Positions 24,359-32,712 of a stretch of DNA of 64,000 nucleotides are shown piece by piece. The position numbers were made by a program, and so were the translations under genes. Below the pieces are notes generated by a model. That model did not search any database and was not told where the DNA came from. It worked only from the letters and a program-made list of their open reading frames with translations. The stretch spans positions 310,001-374,000 of the forward strand of contig NZ_JBLXIK010000001.1 of NCBI RefSeq assembly GCF_048269565.1, read 5' to 3'. Within the stretch, counting starts at the first letter, position 1. Every line of letters starts with the position of its first letter. This DNA is from Maricaulis sp048269565 (GTDB lineage: Bacteria > Pseudomonadota > Alphaproteobacteria > Caulobacterales > Maricaulaceae).

Positions 24359-24958
24359 ATGAAACATCTCACTGTCACATTTCTGGCCGCGGCGGTGATC
24401 GCGGCGCCATCTGCCGCCCAGGTCACGGGCGAGGGCACGACACGATGCGGCGATTATGGTCAGCCAGCCGCTGACATGCCCGAGGAATTCAGCCAGTTCG
24501 CCTTCATCATCGGTGATTTCAACGTCGGGCTCCGGATCTGGGATGCCGAGGCGGAAGCGTGGGGCGAAGCGCCTTATTATGGGCGCTGGAATGGCTATTA
24601 CGGCATGGGCGGCCGCGCCATTATCGACGAGTGGTTCGATCCCGGCTTCGGCTATCGCGAGCAATCGGGCGTCGGCATCAATGTGCGCATCTATGACGAG
24701 GACGCCGGCCTCTGGAAGACGGCCTGGCAGCATGCCGGCACGCCCGGGGTGCGTGAGCTTTATCAGGAGGTGCGCGAGGATGGCTTGCTGTGGCTGTGGC
24801 AGGTCTACCCCGAAATCCCCGAGCAGAATGTGTATTTCGAGACATTCAGCCCCGATCATTGGGGCCGCATCAACCGCGTCCGCGATCCGGAAACCGGCGA
24901 GTGGGTCAATTCACTCCTGCTCGATGCCGTGCGCGTCGAATGTCCGGCACCGGAGTAA
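24359..24958 (+). CDS. Exported protein of unknown function
   Basis: The 199-aa product has a signal peptide (residues 1-20, cleavage after SAA) and a mature domain rich in Trp, Tyr and Gly (for example WNGYYGMGGRAIIDEW at about 79-94). It reads like the small beta-barrel or lipocalin-like family of periplasmic proteins that has a WNGY-type core, but I cannot name a domain. Two cysteines (Cys31 and Cys196) could form a disulphide. An AAGGGGA site precedes the ATG. Confidence 0.75.
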   Translation: MKHLTVTFLAAAVIAAPSAAQVTGEGTTRCGDYGQPAADMPEEFSQFAFIIGDFNVGLRIWDAEAEAWGEAPYYGRWNGYYGMGGRAIIDEWFDPGFGYREQSGVGINVRIYDEDAGLWKTAWQHAGTPGVRELYQEVREDGLLWLWQVYPEIPEQNVYFETFSPDHWGRINRVRDPETGEWVNSLLLDAVRVECPAPE

Positions 24959-25075
24959 CGCAGGACACAGCAATGAGGGACCGGTATACCGGGCGCGGCG
25001 CCGTCGCCGTTCGGGTCCCGGACTGCCCCGGCGCCTGCGCGTCAATCATAGCTGTCCTCATTGCAGGGATGCCCC

Positions 25076-25618
25076 ATGCCAACCGAAACCCTTCTCGCCC
25101 TGGTCTGCCCGGAATTTGCGCTGACCGATTATGAGCAGATCCAGCTCTGGCGCCGTGAGCATGATGCGGAGCAGGCCGATCAGCTGCTGCCACACTTTAC
25201 CCTGGTCGGGCCGGTGAGCGGCTGGAGTCCCGGTGAGTTTGCCCGTGAGGTCGAGGCGCGCCTGCTTGGCATCAAGCCGTTCGAGATCGTGCTGGACCAC
25301 GCCGTGTCGCAGCGTGATGACGGCAGCGGCGAGGTGATGGACTGGCTGGTCCCTGGCCCCGGCCGCGAGGCGCTGGCTGCGCTGCAGGGCCGGCTCTATT
25401 CCGGCACACTGGCCGCCGAGCGCCCCGCCGGGCCGGCGCCGGTGCCCCACATCACCATCGGACGTGACAGCGATGCCGCAGCCTCGCAGGCTCGCATGCG
25501 CGAACTCAACAAGGCGGAGCTTTGCATCCGCTGTCTGGTGAGCGCGGTGCAGATTGTGCGGCGCAAGGGCGAGGGTGTGAAGCTGGTTGAGCGCGTGCCG
25601 CTGGGGCGTGAGCGCTGA
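25076..25618 (+). CDS. 2H phosphoesterase superfamily protein (2'-5' RNA ligase-like)
   Basis: The 180-aa product has the two HxT motifs of the 2H fold: HFTL (His40, Thr42) and HITI (His125, Thr127), with the expected beta-strand contexts. Such enzymes cut or join 2',3'-cyclic phosphate or 2'-5' bonds in RNA or nucleotides. The ATG at 25076 gives a normal N-terminus; an earlier start adds five residues. The substrate is unknown. It lies between the unknown exported protein and the E3 gene. Confidence 0.78.
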   Translation: MPTETLLALVCPEFALTDYEQIQLWRREHDAEQADQLLPHFTLVGPVSGWSPGEFAREVEARLLGIKPFEIVLDHAVSQRDDGSGEVMDWLVPGPGREALAALQGRLYSGTLAAERPAGPAPVPHITIGRDSDAAASQARMRELNKAELCIRCLVSAVQIVRRKGEGVKLVERVPLGRER

Positions 25619-25702
25619 GGCCTCAGTGCCGGGCCTTTCCCTTTGACCTGCGAGCGGTTAAATCCCGCCCATGATTTGTGCCGCCGTGATGGAGCCCTTC
25701 CG

Positions 25703-27133
25703 ATGAAACAACGCAATTGCCAGCTTCTCATTGTCGGCGGTGGCCCGGGCGGCTATCCCGCCGCGATCCGCGCCGGCCAGCTCGGCCTGGATGTCGTGAT
25801 CGTTGACCGGGACGGGCTCGGCGGTACCTGCCTCAATCGCGGCTGCATCCCGTCGAAAGCCATCATCCATGCGGCGAGCAAGTTCGAGGATATGGGCGAA
25901 CACGCCGGCGGCGATGCTCTGGGGATTTCCCTCGCTTCGGCTCCCACACTCGACATGGGCAAGCTGAAAGGCTGGAAGGACGGCATCGTCACCAAGCTGA
26001 CCGGCGGCGTCGCGCAATTGCTCAAGGCGGCCGGCGCCGAACACATCTCCGGCTGGGCCAAATTCACCGGTGCCAAGACCTGCGTCGTCGATTGCGACGA
26101 TGGCAGCCAGATCGAGATCCAGGCCGAGAATGTCGTCATCGCCACCGGCTCGGTCGAGGTGGAACTGCCCTTCCTGCCGTTTGGCGACACCGTGATCGGT
26201 TCGACCCAGGCGCTCGATCTGACCGAGCTGCCGGAAAAACTCGTCGTTGTCGGGGCCGGCTATATCGGGCTGGAGCTCGGCATTGCGATGCGCAAGCTCG
26301 GCTCGAAGGTCACTTTCATCGAAGCCGCTCCCGCGATCCTGCCGATCTATGACAAGGAGATCACCCGTCCGATCACCATGTGGCTGAAGAAGCACAAGGT
26401 CGATGTCAACCTGTCCTGCAAGGCCAGGGGCGTTGTCGAAGAGGGCGGCCAGACCTTCCTCGAATACGAGGACGCCAAGGGCGCACTGCAGCGCATCGAA
26501 GCCGACAAGGTCCTCGTCGCCGTCGGCCGCAAGGCCTGCCTCGATGGCTGGGGTGTCGAGACGATGGGGCTGGAACTGGTCGATGGCCGTTTCATCAAGG
26601 TCGATGATCAATGCCGCACCGGTATGCGCGGCGTCTGGGCGATCGGCGATGTCATCGGCGAGCCGCTGCTGGCCCACAAGGCAACGGCGCAGGGCGAGAT
26701 GGTGGCCGAACTGGTCGCCGGCCATCGCCGCACCTTCGATCCGGTCTCGATTGCTGCGGTGTGCTTCACCGAGCCTGAAATCGTCGGCGTCGGCCTGACG
26801 CCGGACGAGGCCAAGGCCAAGGGCGAAGACATCATCACCGGCAAATTCCCGCTTGCCGCATCTGGCCGCTATCTGTCGATGGAAGCCGGGGCCGATGGCG
26901 GTTTCGTCCGTGTCACGGCGCGGGAGAGCGACCATGTCATTCTCGGCATCCATGCCGTCGGCACCCATGTCTCAGAGCTGTCGGGCGAGTTCGCCCTGGC
27001 GATCGAGATGGGTGCGCGTCTGGAAGACATTGCCGGCACCATCCACGTCCACCCGACCCTGACCGAAGGCTTCGCCGAAAGCGTGCTGACGGCGCTGGGC
27101 CATCCGATCCATATTTCGGCGCCGAAGAAATAA
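25703..27133 (+). CDS. lpdA: Dihydrolipoyl dehydrogenase (E3)
   Basis: E3 reoxidises the E2 lipoyl group with NAD+ and FAD. The 476-aa product has the FAD-binding GGGPGG (residues 12-17), the redox disulphide Cys43-Cys48 (GTCLNRGCIPSK), an NAD-binding Rossmann motif VVGAGYIGLELG, and the catalytic His450-Glu455 (HPTLTE). It most likely serves the branched-chain oxoacid complex whose E1 and E2 genes lie 2.8 kb upstream. Odd point: its last 77 bp (25 codons plus two stop bases) are repeated exactly at 27587-27663, beyond the next gene. Confidence 0.94.
   Translation: MKQRNCQLLIVGGGPGGYPAAIRAGQLGLDVVIVDRDGLGGTCLNRGCIPSKAIIHAASKFEDMGEHAGGDALGISLASAPTLDMGKLKGWKDGIVTKLTGGVAQLLKAAGAEHISGWAKFTGAKTCVVDCDDGSQIEIQAENVVIATGSVEVELPFLPFGDTVIGSTQALDLTELPEKLVVVGAGYIGLELGIAMRKLGSKVTFIEAAPAILPIYDKEITRPITMWLKKHKVDVNLSCKARGVVEEGGQTFLEYEDAKGALQRIEADKVLVAVGRKACLDGWGVETMGLELVDGRFIKVDDQCRTGMRGVWAIGDVIGEPLLAHKATAQGEMVAELVAGHRRTFDPVSIAAVCFTEPEIVGVGLTPDEAKAKGEDIITGKFPLAASGRYLSMEAGADGGFVRVTARESDHVILGIHAVGTHVSELSGEFALAIEMGARLEDIAGTIHVHPTLTEGFAESVLTALGHPIHISAPKK
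27056..27132 (+). repeat. 77-bp direct repeat, copy 1 (3' end of lpdA)
   Basis: This segment, codons 452-476 of lpdA plus the first two stop bases, is identical to 27587-27663 at an offset of 531 bp. The identity ends at the stop codon (TAA here, TAG in copy 2) and begins just after the catalytic His-Pro codons. Confidence 0.95.
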
Positions 27134-27174
27134 CGACCGCACCGAACGCAAATTCGCAGGAGCAGCGAGTCCAA

Positions 27175-27576
27175 ATGGCAAATTTCGAAAAGCCGACGAC
27201 AGAGGCCGGAATTATCGCCCACGCCGTGTGCGGGGCCTATCTCATGGTCGCGTTCTCGGACGGCAAATATGCGCAGGCAGAGAAAGTCCGGATGGTTCAC
27301 GGACTGCTGGCAAAGGATGTCCCGGCGGGGGTGGCGAAAGCTGACCTTGAAGAGGCCCTTCCAGCCATTGAAAAGGCTTTTGCAGCTGATTACGAGACCG
27401 CTGCCAAACGCGTCCTGGAACTGATTGCTTTGGTCAGCGGCAACGGGATTGCCAAGCGCGCCGTCATCCATGCTGCGCAAACCGCGGTGGTGGCCGACAA
27501 TGCGATTGTCGCCCAGGAAGCGGGCGCGCTGGATCGGATTTCAGATGCCCTGGGCCTCAAAAAGGGTGCGATCTAG
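27175..27576 (+). CDS. TerB-like (tellurite resistance TerB family) protein
   Basis: The 133-aa all-helical product shows the TerB pattern: an N-terminal AVCGAYLMVAFSDGKYAQAE helix pair with acidic metal-site-like residues (about 17-36), a central ALPAIEKAF, and a C-terminal AVIHAAQTAVVADNAIVAQE pair repeating the acidic pattern. TerB-domain proteins bind calcium or other cations and occur in stress-response and phage-resistance contexts; no other ter genes lie nearby. An AGGAG lies 13 nt upstream of the ATG. The gene sits exactly between the two copies of the 77-bp lpdA-end repeat, suggesting it arrived by insertion or was enclosed by a duplication. Confidence 0.72.
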   Translation: MANFEKPTTEAGIIAHAVCGAYLMVAFSDGKYAQAEKVRMVHGLLAKDVPAGVAKADLEEALPAIEKAFAADYETAAKRVLELIALVSGNGIAKRAVIHAAQTAVVADNAIVAQEAGALDRISDALGLKKGAI

Positions 27577-27586
27577 CCGGGGGCTA

Positions 27587-27663
27587 ACCCTGACCGAAGG
27601 CTTCGCCGAAAGCGTGCTGACGGCGCTGGGCCATCCGATCCATATTTCGGCGCCGAAGAAATA
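27587..27663 (+). repeat. 77-bp direct repeat, copy 2 (orphan lpdA 3' end)
   Basis: An exact copy of the last 77 bp of lpdA placed 10 nt after the TerB-like gene's stop. It is in frame to TAG but has no start of its own, so it is a non-expressed fragment. It could mark the original end of lpdA before an insertion, or a leftover of a duplication. Confidence 0.95.
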
Positions 27664-27755
27664 GGCTCACATCCGTGTATGGGGTCCATGCCCTTCCATC
27701 ACCGGCGCAATTGATTATGTAGGGCCCTGATGGCGTGGGATGACCGGAGTTGGCG

Positions 27756-28238
27756 ATGAGTGATGCAGCGAGCCTGCAGGTGGGTCTGATCCTGCCCGGC
27801 GAGGGACAGCCGGGCGAAGGGCTGGGCTGTGTCGATTTCGACAGCGCCTTTTGCCGCACCGTCGAGCCCGGCGCGGCCGATATCGACCAGCTCGGGCATG
27901 TCAATAATGTCGTCTATCTGCGCTGGGTCCAGGATATCGCCACCACCCACTGGTTCACGGTCGCCCCGACCGAGATGGTCGAGAGCGAGGTCTGGGTCGC
28001 ACTGAAACATGTGATCGAGTATCGCGACCCGATCCTGCCCGGCGAGAGCGCCGAGATCCGCACCTGGCTTGGCGAGGTCCGCGGGCCACGCTTTGACCGC
28101 CATGTCGATATCCGCAAGCCGGGCGCCAGGCGCTTCTCGGCCCGTGCGACGACGGAATGGTGCCGCATCAATGCCGCAACGCGCCGCCCGATGCGGATCG
28201 GACGCGATGTGCTGGATATCTTCCAGGTGCCGGGATAG
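27756..28238 (+). CDS. Acyl-CoA thioesterase-like protein (4HBT hotdog fold)
   Basis: The 160-aa product has the hotdog 4HBT pattern AADIDQLGHVNNVVYLRWVQD (about residues 38-58, in which the acidic/His residues carry the active site) and the central helix and strands KHVIEYRDPILPGESAEI. Such enzymes hydrolyse acyl-CoA thioesters, here with unknown chain length. The ATG at 27756 has GGAG 6 nt before it. It lies 92 nt after the orphan lpdA fragment. Confidence 0.85.
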   Translation: MSDAASLQVGLILPGEGQPGEGLGCVDFDSAFCRTVEPGAADIDQLGHVNNVVYLRWVQDIATTHWFTVAPTEMVESEVWVALKHVIEYRDPILPGESAEIRTWLGEVRGPRFDRHVDIRKPGARRFSARATTEWCRINAATRRPMRIGRDVLDIFQVPG

Positions 28239-28249
28239 CCGATGCCCGG

Positions 28250-29317
28250 CTAGAGGCGGGCCTCGCTGCCCGTGGCCGCTGCCGCGGCATTGAGCGCCTC
28301 GACCAGATCCGCCGATACCGGCACCCCCTCGCGCAGCCGCTTGCCGCGCAGGGCCCGTTCCGGATCGCCCGGATAGAGCACCGGACTGTCCCAGTCCATC
28401 GGCGGTGAGGCGAGGGCGTAATTCGCCAGCGCCTCGATCTCATGCTCCATCCAGCCGGCCTCGCCGAACATCGCCGGATTGATCAGGATGGCGAACAGGC
28501 CGTTGCGGGTGGCACCGCCGCGCGGGTGCTCCGGCTGGATCGTGCCGCTGCCGGACAGCACGCCGCCGAGCAGTTCGCAGGCCAAGGCGAGGCCATAGCC
28601 CTTGTGGCGACCCATCGGGGTGAGGGCACCCTTGCGCGGCTCACCGGCCATGCCGGCCGGATCGGTGATTGCCATGCCATGCTCGTTGAGCAGCGAGCCG
28701 GGCGGGATGTCCTGGCCACGCGCCGCCGCGATCCTGAGCCGGCCGAGCGAGATGCGGCTGGTCGCCATATCCAGCAGGAAGGCTGACCGGTTGGCCGTCG
28801 CCGGGAAGGCGATGCAGACCGGGTCGGTACCGAAACGGGCGTCGGAGCCATGAAAGGGCGCCACGATCGGGGCCTGGCCGGTGACATTGACGAAGATCAG
28901 CGCCGCCAGCCCGGCCGCGGCGGCCTGCTCGCCATAGGCGCCGATGCGGCCGAGATCATGGACACCGCCCAGCGTCGCCGCCGCCAGCCCGTGCTCGAGT
29001 GCCTTGGCGCCGGCCCGCTCGATCAGGCTCTCGGCCGCCGGCGGGCCCCAGCCGCCGCCGGCATCGATGCGCAGGATGATGCCTGTCTCGGCCAGAACGG
29101 TGGGCGTGCTGTCCACATTGACGAATTTGCGGCGGGCATGGTCGAGCCAGAGCGGCAGTAGTCCGATGCCATTGCTGTCATGACCGGCCAGGCTGGAGCC
29201 GACCAGATGTTGCGCGACCGAGGCGGCCTCGGCCGCAGGTGTGCCTGACGCCAGCAGCAGGCTTTCGGCAAAGCCGGTAAGTTGCGGTGCGGGCAGACGG
29301 ATATCCTGGTTCTTCAT
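28250..29317 (-). CDS. Ldh family (malate/L-lactate/ureidoglycolate-type) NAD(P)H dehydrogenase
   Basis: The 355-aa product belongs to the type-2 malate/lactate dehydrogenase fold: an N-terminal helical domain (HLVGSSLAGHDSNGIGLLPLW, about residues 37-57), the cofactor region with FGTDPVCIAFPA (about 162-173) and DMATSRISLGRL (about 183-194), and GRHKGYGLALACELLGG (about 238-254) with the conserved Lys. Substrates in this family range from malate and lactate to ureidoglycolate and sulfolactate; none can be chosen. Convergent with the thioesterase. Confidence 0.85.
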   Translation of the reverse strand: MKNQDIRLPAPQLTGFAESLLLASGTPAAEAASVAQHLVGSSLAGHDSNGIGLLPLWLDHARRKFVNVDSTPTVLAETGIILRIDAGGGWGPPAAESLIERAGAKALEHGLAAATLGGVHDLGRIGAYGEQAAAAGLAALIFVNVTGQAPIVAPFHGSDARFGTDPVCIAFPATANRSAFLLDMATSRISLGRLRIAAARGQDIPPGSLLNEHGMAITDPAGMAGEPRKGALTPMGRHKGYGLALACELLGGVLSGSGTIQPEHPRGGATRNGLFAILINPAMFGEAGWMEHEIEALANYALASPPMDWDSPVLYPGDPERALRGKRLREGVPVSADLVEALNAAAAATGSEARL

Positions 29318-29602
29318 TCAATCTCGCTCGATGCGTAACGGGCAGGGGGTGTATCCTAGGCGCAGTCGCGGCGGACCCAAAGCCGATTGCGCCATCGCAG
29401 GTTTCTCGCTGCTCCGTCCCGGAGCGCAAAATGCAAAAAAGTCAGCACTGCTTCAAATGCACGCGCTCTACTTAAACGTTTGGCAACCGGTATCAGGCAT
29501 TGTTGCCCTTGCCGGACGATTGCTGCGCCGGACGAGAAAACACCGCGTCGAACACGGGAAAAATTCCGGGCGGCGCACGCCAAATGGATGAAGGGTAAGT
29601 CT

Positions 29603-29935
29603 ATGTATAAAACGGGAACCATGATCCTGGCCGTCGCCATGACCGCCATGACCTTTTCAGCCGCTCCAGCGCTCGCCCAGGATCGCGAACGCACGAGTGT
29701 TGAAGCTCCGGAATATCCGCGCGGCGCCGAGCGCCGTGGCGTCGAAGGATATGCGGTCGTCGAGTATACCGTGTCGCCGGACGGCACTGTTGAGAACCCG
29801 ACCGTCGTCGAAGCGCAGCCGGAGGGTGTGTTTGACCGCGCCGTCCTGCATGCGATCGAAGCCTGGAGCTATGCCCCGGCCGAGGCCTCGACCGAAGGCC
29901 TGACGCAACGTTTCGACTTCAGCCTGGGCGGTTAA
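29603..29935 (+). CDS. Exported TonB C-terminal domain protein
   Basis: The 110-aa product has a signal peptide (residues 1-25, cleavage after ALA) and then a lone TonB C-terminal domain (EYPRGAERRGVEGYAVVEYTVSPDGTV, seen in overlapping parts) without the membrane anchor or Pro-rich spanner of true TonB. It may interact with outer-membrane receptors or act as an energy-coupling accessory. The ATG at 29603 gives the clean signal peptide; AAGGG lies 7 nt before it. Confidence 0.75.
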   Translation: MYKTGTMILAVAMTAMTFSAAPALAQDRERTSVEAPEYPRGAERRGVEGYAVVEYTVSPDGTVENPTVVEAQPEGVFDRAVLHAIEAWSYAPAEASTEGLTQRFDFSLGG

Positions 29936-29999
29936 TCACCCGGCTTGCAAGCCCAGCGGTCAAAAGAACACCGCGATCTTGCCGACGATAAGACTTCAT

Positions 30000-30029
30000 T
30001 TACGGGCGGCGCATTAGCGTCGTCCGTAA
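30000..30029 (+). terminator. Hairpin after the TonB-domain gene
   Basis: A 13-bp stem (30000-30012 with 30017-30029, two G-T pairs) with an ATTA loop is followed by TTTC. It lies 65 nt after the TonB-domain stop and 39 nt before the chemoreceptor ATG. It may be a terminator with a weak T-run, or structure in the chemoreceptor leader. Confidence 0.5.
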
Positions 30030-30068
30030 TTTCATACCCGCGCTCATTAACCATAAGGGGCCCAGCCC

Positions 30069-32126
30069 ATGAATTCTGTTATCGCCGGACTCGCCGAAAA
30101 AACCGCCAGCGTAAAATTCCGGCTGCTGGCTGCCTTCGCCCTGTCCTCGGCGATGACGCTTGTTGCGACGATCGTGGGTGTGACCGGGTTCAACTCCACC
30201 AATTCCGCGGTCGGGCAGATCACCAGCCGCGCCATTCCTGAAACCCTCGCCGTCGATGCGCTCAGCGAATCAAGCCAGGGCGTCAGCGCCGCGATGCAGG
30301 AACTGGCGCTGTCACAAAACGGTGTCGTCCGCGTCGAGAACTTCGAACGGTCTGTCGCCCATCGCGATGAACTGACCGAGGAACTCGATACGCTTCGGGG
30401 CCTGTCGGGCGAAACCTCTGTCGCCACGCTGGGCGGCGCGGTGGCTGATCTGTCTGGCATGGTTGAGGGCATGAATGATGTTGTTGATCGCAGGCTCACC
30501 ATTCGCGACCAGCGCCGCGACACAACCAACCAGGCGCGTCAGACCCGCGCCGGCCTGACCGCCAGCATCGAGCAGGCGCTCGATAATAGCGGTGAGGGCG
30601 ATGTCGAGAGCCTGCTGCGCGCCCTGCTCGCCGCCAATCAATTGCTGATCCAGTACAATGAGCTCGATATTGCCGCGACCGATGCCGAGATCGATGCGAT
30701 TTATGACAGCTATGACGAGGCCGCCGGCGAACTCGATATCAATCTGGCGCTGCTGGAAACCCCGGCCTCGCCCTTCGTCCGTGACCAGGCCGATATCCTG
30801 ATTGGCTATGGTGACGGCGATGCCGGCGTGTTCGAACTGCGCAAGGCGGAACTGGCCTCCAATGCCGAAGCCGAGACCTATGCAGAAAATGCCCGCGCCG
30901 CGGCTGCCACGCTGGTCTCCTATGTCGACAGTTTCAAACAGGAAGTCGCCGAACGCGTCGAAGGCGCGACCCAGGCCGCCAACTCCGCGGTCGTCACCGG
31001 CCGGATCGTGCTGATCGTCATCGCCGCAATCGGTATGGCCATCGCCGCCGGGATCGGTTTCTTCTACGTCAACCAGACCCTGCTGCGCCGCCTCAGCGCC
31101 ATGGCCCGCACGATGAGCGCGCTGGCCGACGGCAATAGCGACGTCAATCTCGGCTTTACGCCGGGCAATGACGAAATCGGCGATATGGCGCGTTCGGTTG
31201 ATGTCTTCCGCCAGAATGCCATTGAACGCGCCCGCCTCGAAACGGAAACCGAGGCCGAGCGTCGCATGAAGGAGAAGCGTTCGGCCGCAGTCGAAAGCCT
31301 GATCCAGGCGTTCGAGGAAGCCTCCGCCGACGCGATCGGCCAGGTCAGCGCCGCCGCCAACCAGATGGAAGCGGCTGCCCGGACCATGAGCTCGACCGCA
31401 GCGGCCACTACCGGCAAGTCCGCCGCCGTGGCCCATGCTTCGGAAGGCGCATCGCAAAACGTCCAGACCGTCGCCGCCGCCGCCGAGGAAATGGTCTCCT
31501 CGATCGGCGAGATCAGCCAGCAGATCGCCCGCTCGACCCAGATTGCCGGCAGCGCCGTCGACCAGGTCGAACGCACCAATGGTGATGTCCAGCGCCTCGA
31601 TGATGCCGCCAAGAGCATTGACGACATTGTCAGCCTGATCAACGACATCGCCGAGCAGACCAATCTGCTCGCCCTCAACGCCACCATCGAGGCGGCCCGG
31701 GCCGGTGAAGCCGGCAAGGGCTTTGCCGTGGTCGCTTCGGAAGTGAAGGCGCTGGCGAGCCAGACCGGTGCCGCGACGCAGAACATCTCGCAGCACATTT
31801 CCGGCATCCAGGGCGCCACCTCCAAGGCCGTCGAGGCGATGTCCTCGATTGGCGGCACCATCCACGAGATGAGCGAAATCGCCACAGCGATCGCCGCGGC
31901 GATGGAAGAACAGCGTGCAGCCGCCGGCGAGATCACCCGCTCGGCCCAGGAGGCCGCAGACGGAACGCGGGACGTGTTTGCCAACATCCAGGAAGTCGAT
32001 CGCGCGACCTCGGAAACCGGCGAAAGCGCCGGCGAGGTTCTCGAGGCATCGCTGGCGGTTTCGCGCCAGTCCGACAGCCTGAAAACCTCCGTCGAGCAAT
32101 TCCTCACCGAGGTCCGTTCGGCCTGA
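30069..32126 (+). CDS. Methyl-accepting chemotaxis protein
   Basis: The 685-aa chemoreceptor has two membrane segments (about residues 17-40 and 313-336) around a periplasmic helical sensor domain, a HAMP region (about 335-390), and the signalling hairpin with the conserved tip NDIAEQTNLLALNATIEAAR at about residues 522-541. It would report an unknown ligand to CheA/CheW at the flagellar motor. No che genes are nearby. The start is ATG 30069; a strong hairpin lies just upstream. Confidence 0.92.
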   Translation: MNSVIAGLAEKTASVKFRLLAAFALSSAMTLVATIVGVTGFNSTNSAVGQITSRAIPETLAVDALSESSQGVSAAMQELALSQNGVVRVENFERSVAHRDELTEELDTLRGLSGETSVATLGGAVADLSGMVEGMNDVVDRRLTIRDQRRDTTNQARQTRAGLTASIEQALDNSGEGDVESLLRALLAANQLLIQYNELDIAATDAEIDAIYDSYDEAAGELDINLALLETPASPFVRDQADILIGYGDGDAGVFELRKAELASNAEAETYAENARAAAATLVSYVDSFKQEVAERVEGATQAANSAVVTGRIVLIVIAAIGMAIAAGIGFFYVNQTLLRRLSAMARTMSALADGNSDVNLGFTPGNDEIGDMARSVDVFRQNAIERARLETETEAERRMKEKRSAAVESLIQAFEEASADAIGQVSAAANQMEAAARTMSSTAAATTGKSAAVAHASEGASQNVQTVAAAAEEMVSSIGEISQQIARSTQIAGSAVDQVERTNGDVQRLDDAAKSIDDIVSLINDIAEQTNLLALNATIEAARAGEAGKGFAVVASEVKALASQTGAATQNISQHISGIQGATSKAVEAMSSIGGTIHEMSEIATAIAAAMEEQRAAAGEITRSAQEAADGTRDVFANIQEVDRATSETGESAGEVLEASLAVSRQSDSLKTSVEQFLTEVRSA

Positions 32127-32217
32127 TCTGCAAACAACTGAAATCGGGGGCCGCCCGTGGCTTGTCAGCTGCGGGCGGTCCGCGTATACGGCGTGCCTCC
32201 CTGCTTGCAGGGGGTGT

Positions 32218-32294
32218 GGCGGGATAGCTCAGCTGGTTAGAGCGCAGGACTCATAATCTTGAGGTCGGGAGTTCAAGTCTCCCTCCCGCTACCA
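32218..32294 (+). tRNA. tRNA with CAT anticodon (elongator Met or Ile2)
   Basis: The 77-nt sequence folds as a tRNA: acceptor 32218-32224 pairs with 32284-32290 (one G-T), the D-arm has GCTC/GAGC, the anticodon loop is CTCATAA, the T-loop TTCAAGT sits on a GGGAG/CTCCC stem, and CCA is encoded at the end. The anticodon is CAT. From sequence alone it may be elongator tRNA-Met or tRNA-Ile2, whose C34 becomes lysidine. Confidence 0.9.
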
Positions 32295-32421
32295 TCCTTT
32301 TTCCTTCAGGATACGGCTTGAGCCGATACAGGGTGGGGCTGTGGCATTTCCGCGCGATCGGGCTGCGTGGCGATGACAAACGCTGCAGAAGGCGTACACA
32401 GACGCCAAGGAGAAATGCCCC

Positions 32422-32682
32422 ATGCGTACAGCTTCATCCAACAAACTGCTGATCGGCCTGGCCCTCGTCGTCTGCATTGCCCTGATTGCCCATCTGGTGC
32501 TCGGTTATGCCGAGCTGCCGACGATCCATATGAGCGGCCATGGCTGGTTTGCGCTCGGGCTGGGGATCGTGTTCTCGGTTGTTCTCGGCGCCGTACTGTC
32601 CGCCGTGCTGATCATCGGCCGCCGCCGCGGTTTCGACGAATCGGCCCATGAGGCGGTGATCGACCACGATCCGGAAGGCTGA
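32422..32682 (+). CDS. Small two-helix membrane protein, unknown
   Basis: The 86-aa product has two membrane helices (about residues 8-27 and 42-64), a His-containing loop, and a polar acidic tail (FDESAHEAVIDHDPEG). AGGAG lies about 10 nt before the ATG. I cannot name the family. It starts 128 nt after the tRNA. Confidence 0.68.
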   Translation: MRTASSNKLLIGLALVVCIALIAHLVLGYAELPTIHMSGHGWFALGLGIVFSVVLGAVLSAVLIIGRRRGFDESAHEAVIDHDPEG

Positions 32683-32712
32683 TGCTGCGATTCAATCGCC
32701 GTCGCTGACGGC

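Noticed and set aside
27133..27586. The TerB-like insert as an insertion sequence
   Set aside because: No transposase, no terminal inverted repeats and a 77-bp flank repeat too long for a transposition target duplication.
32149..32180. GC-rich hairpin after the chemoreceptor as a terminator
   Set aside because: The stem is good (9 bp with one G-T) but has a 14-nt loop and no T-run, so I do not call it.
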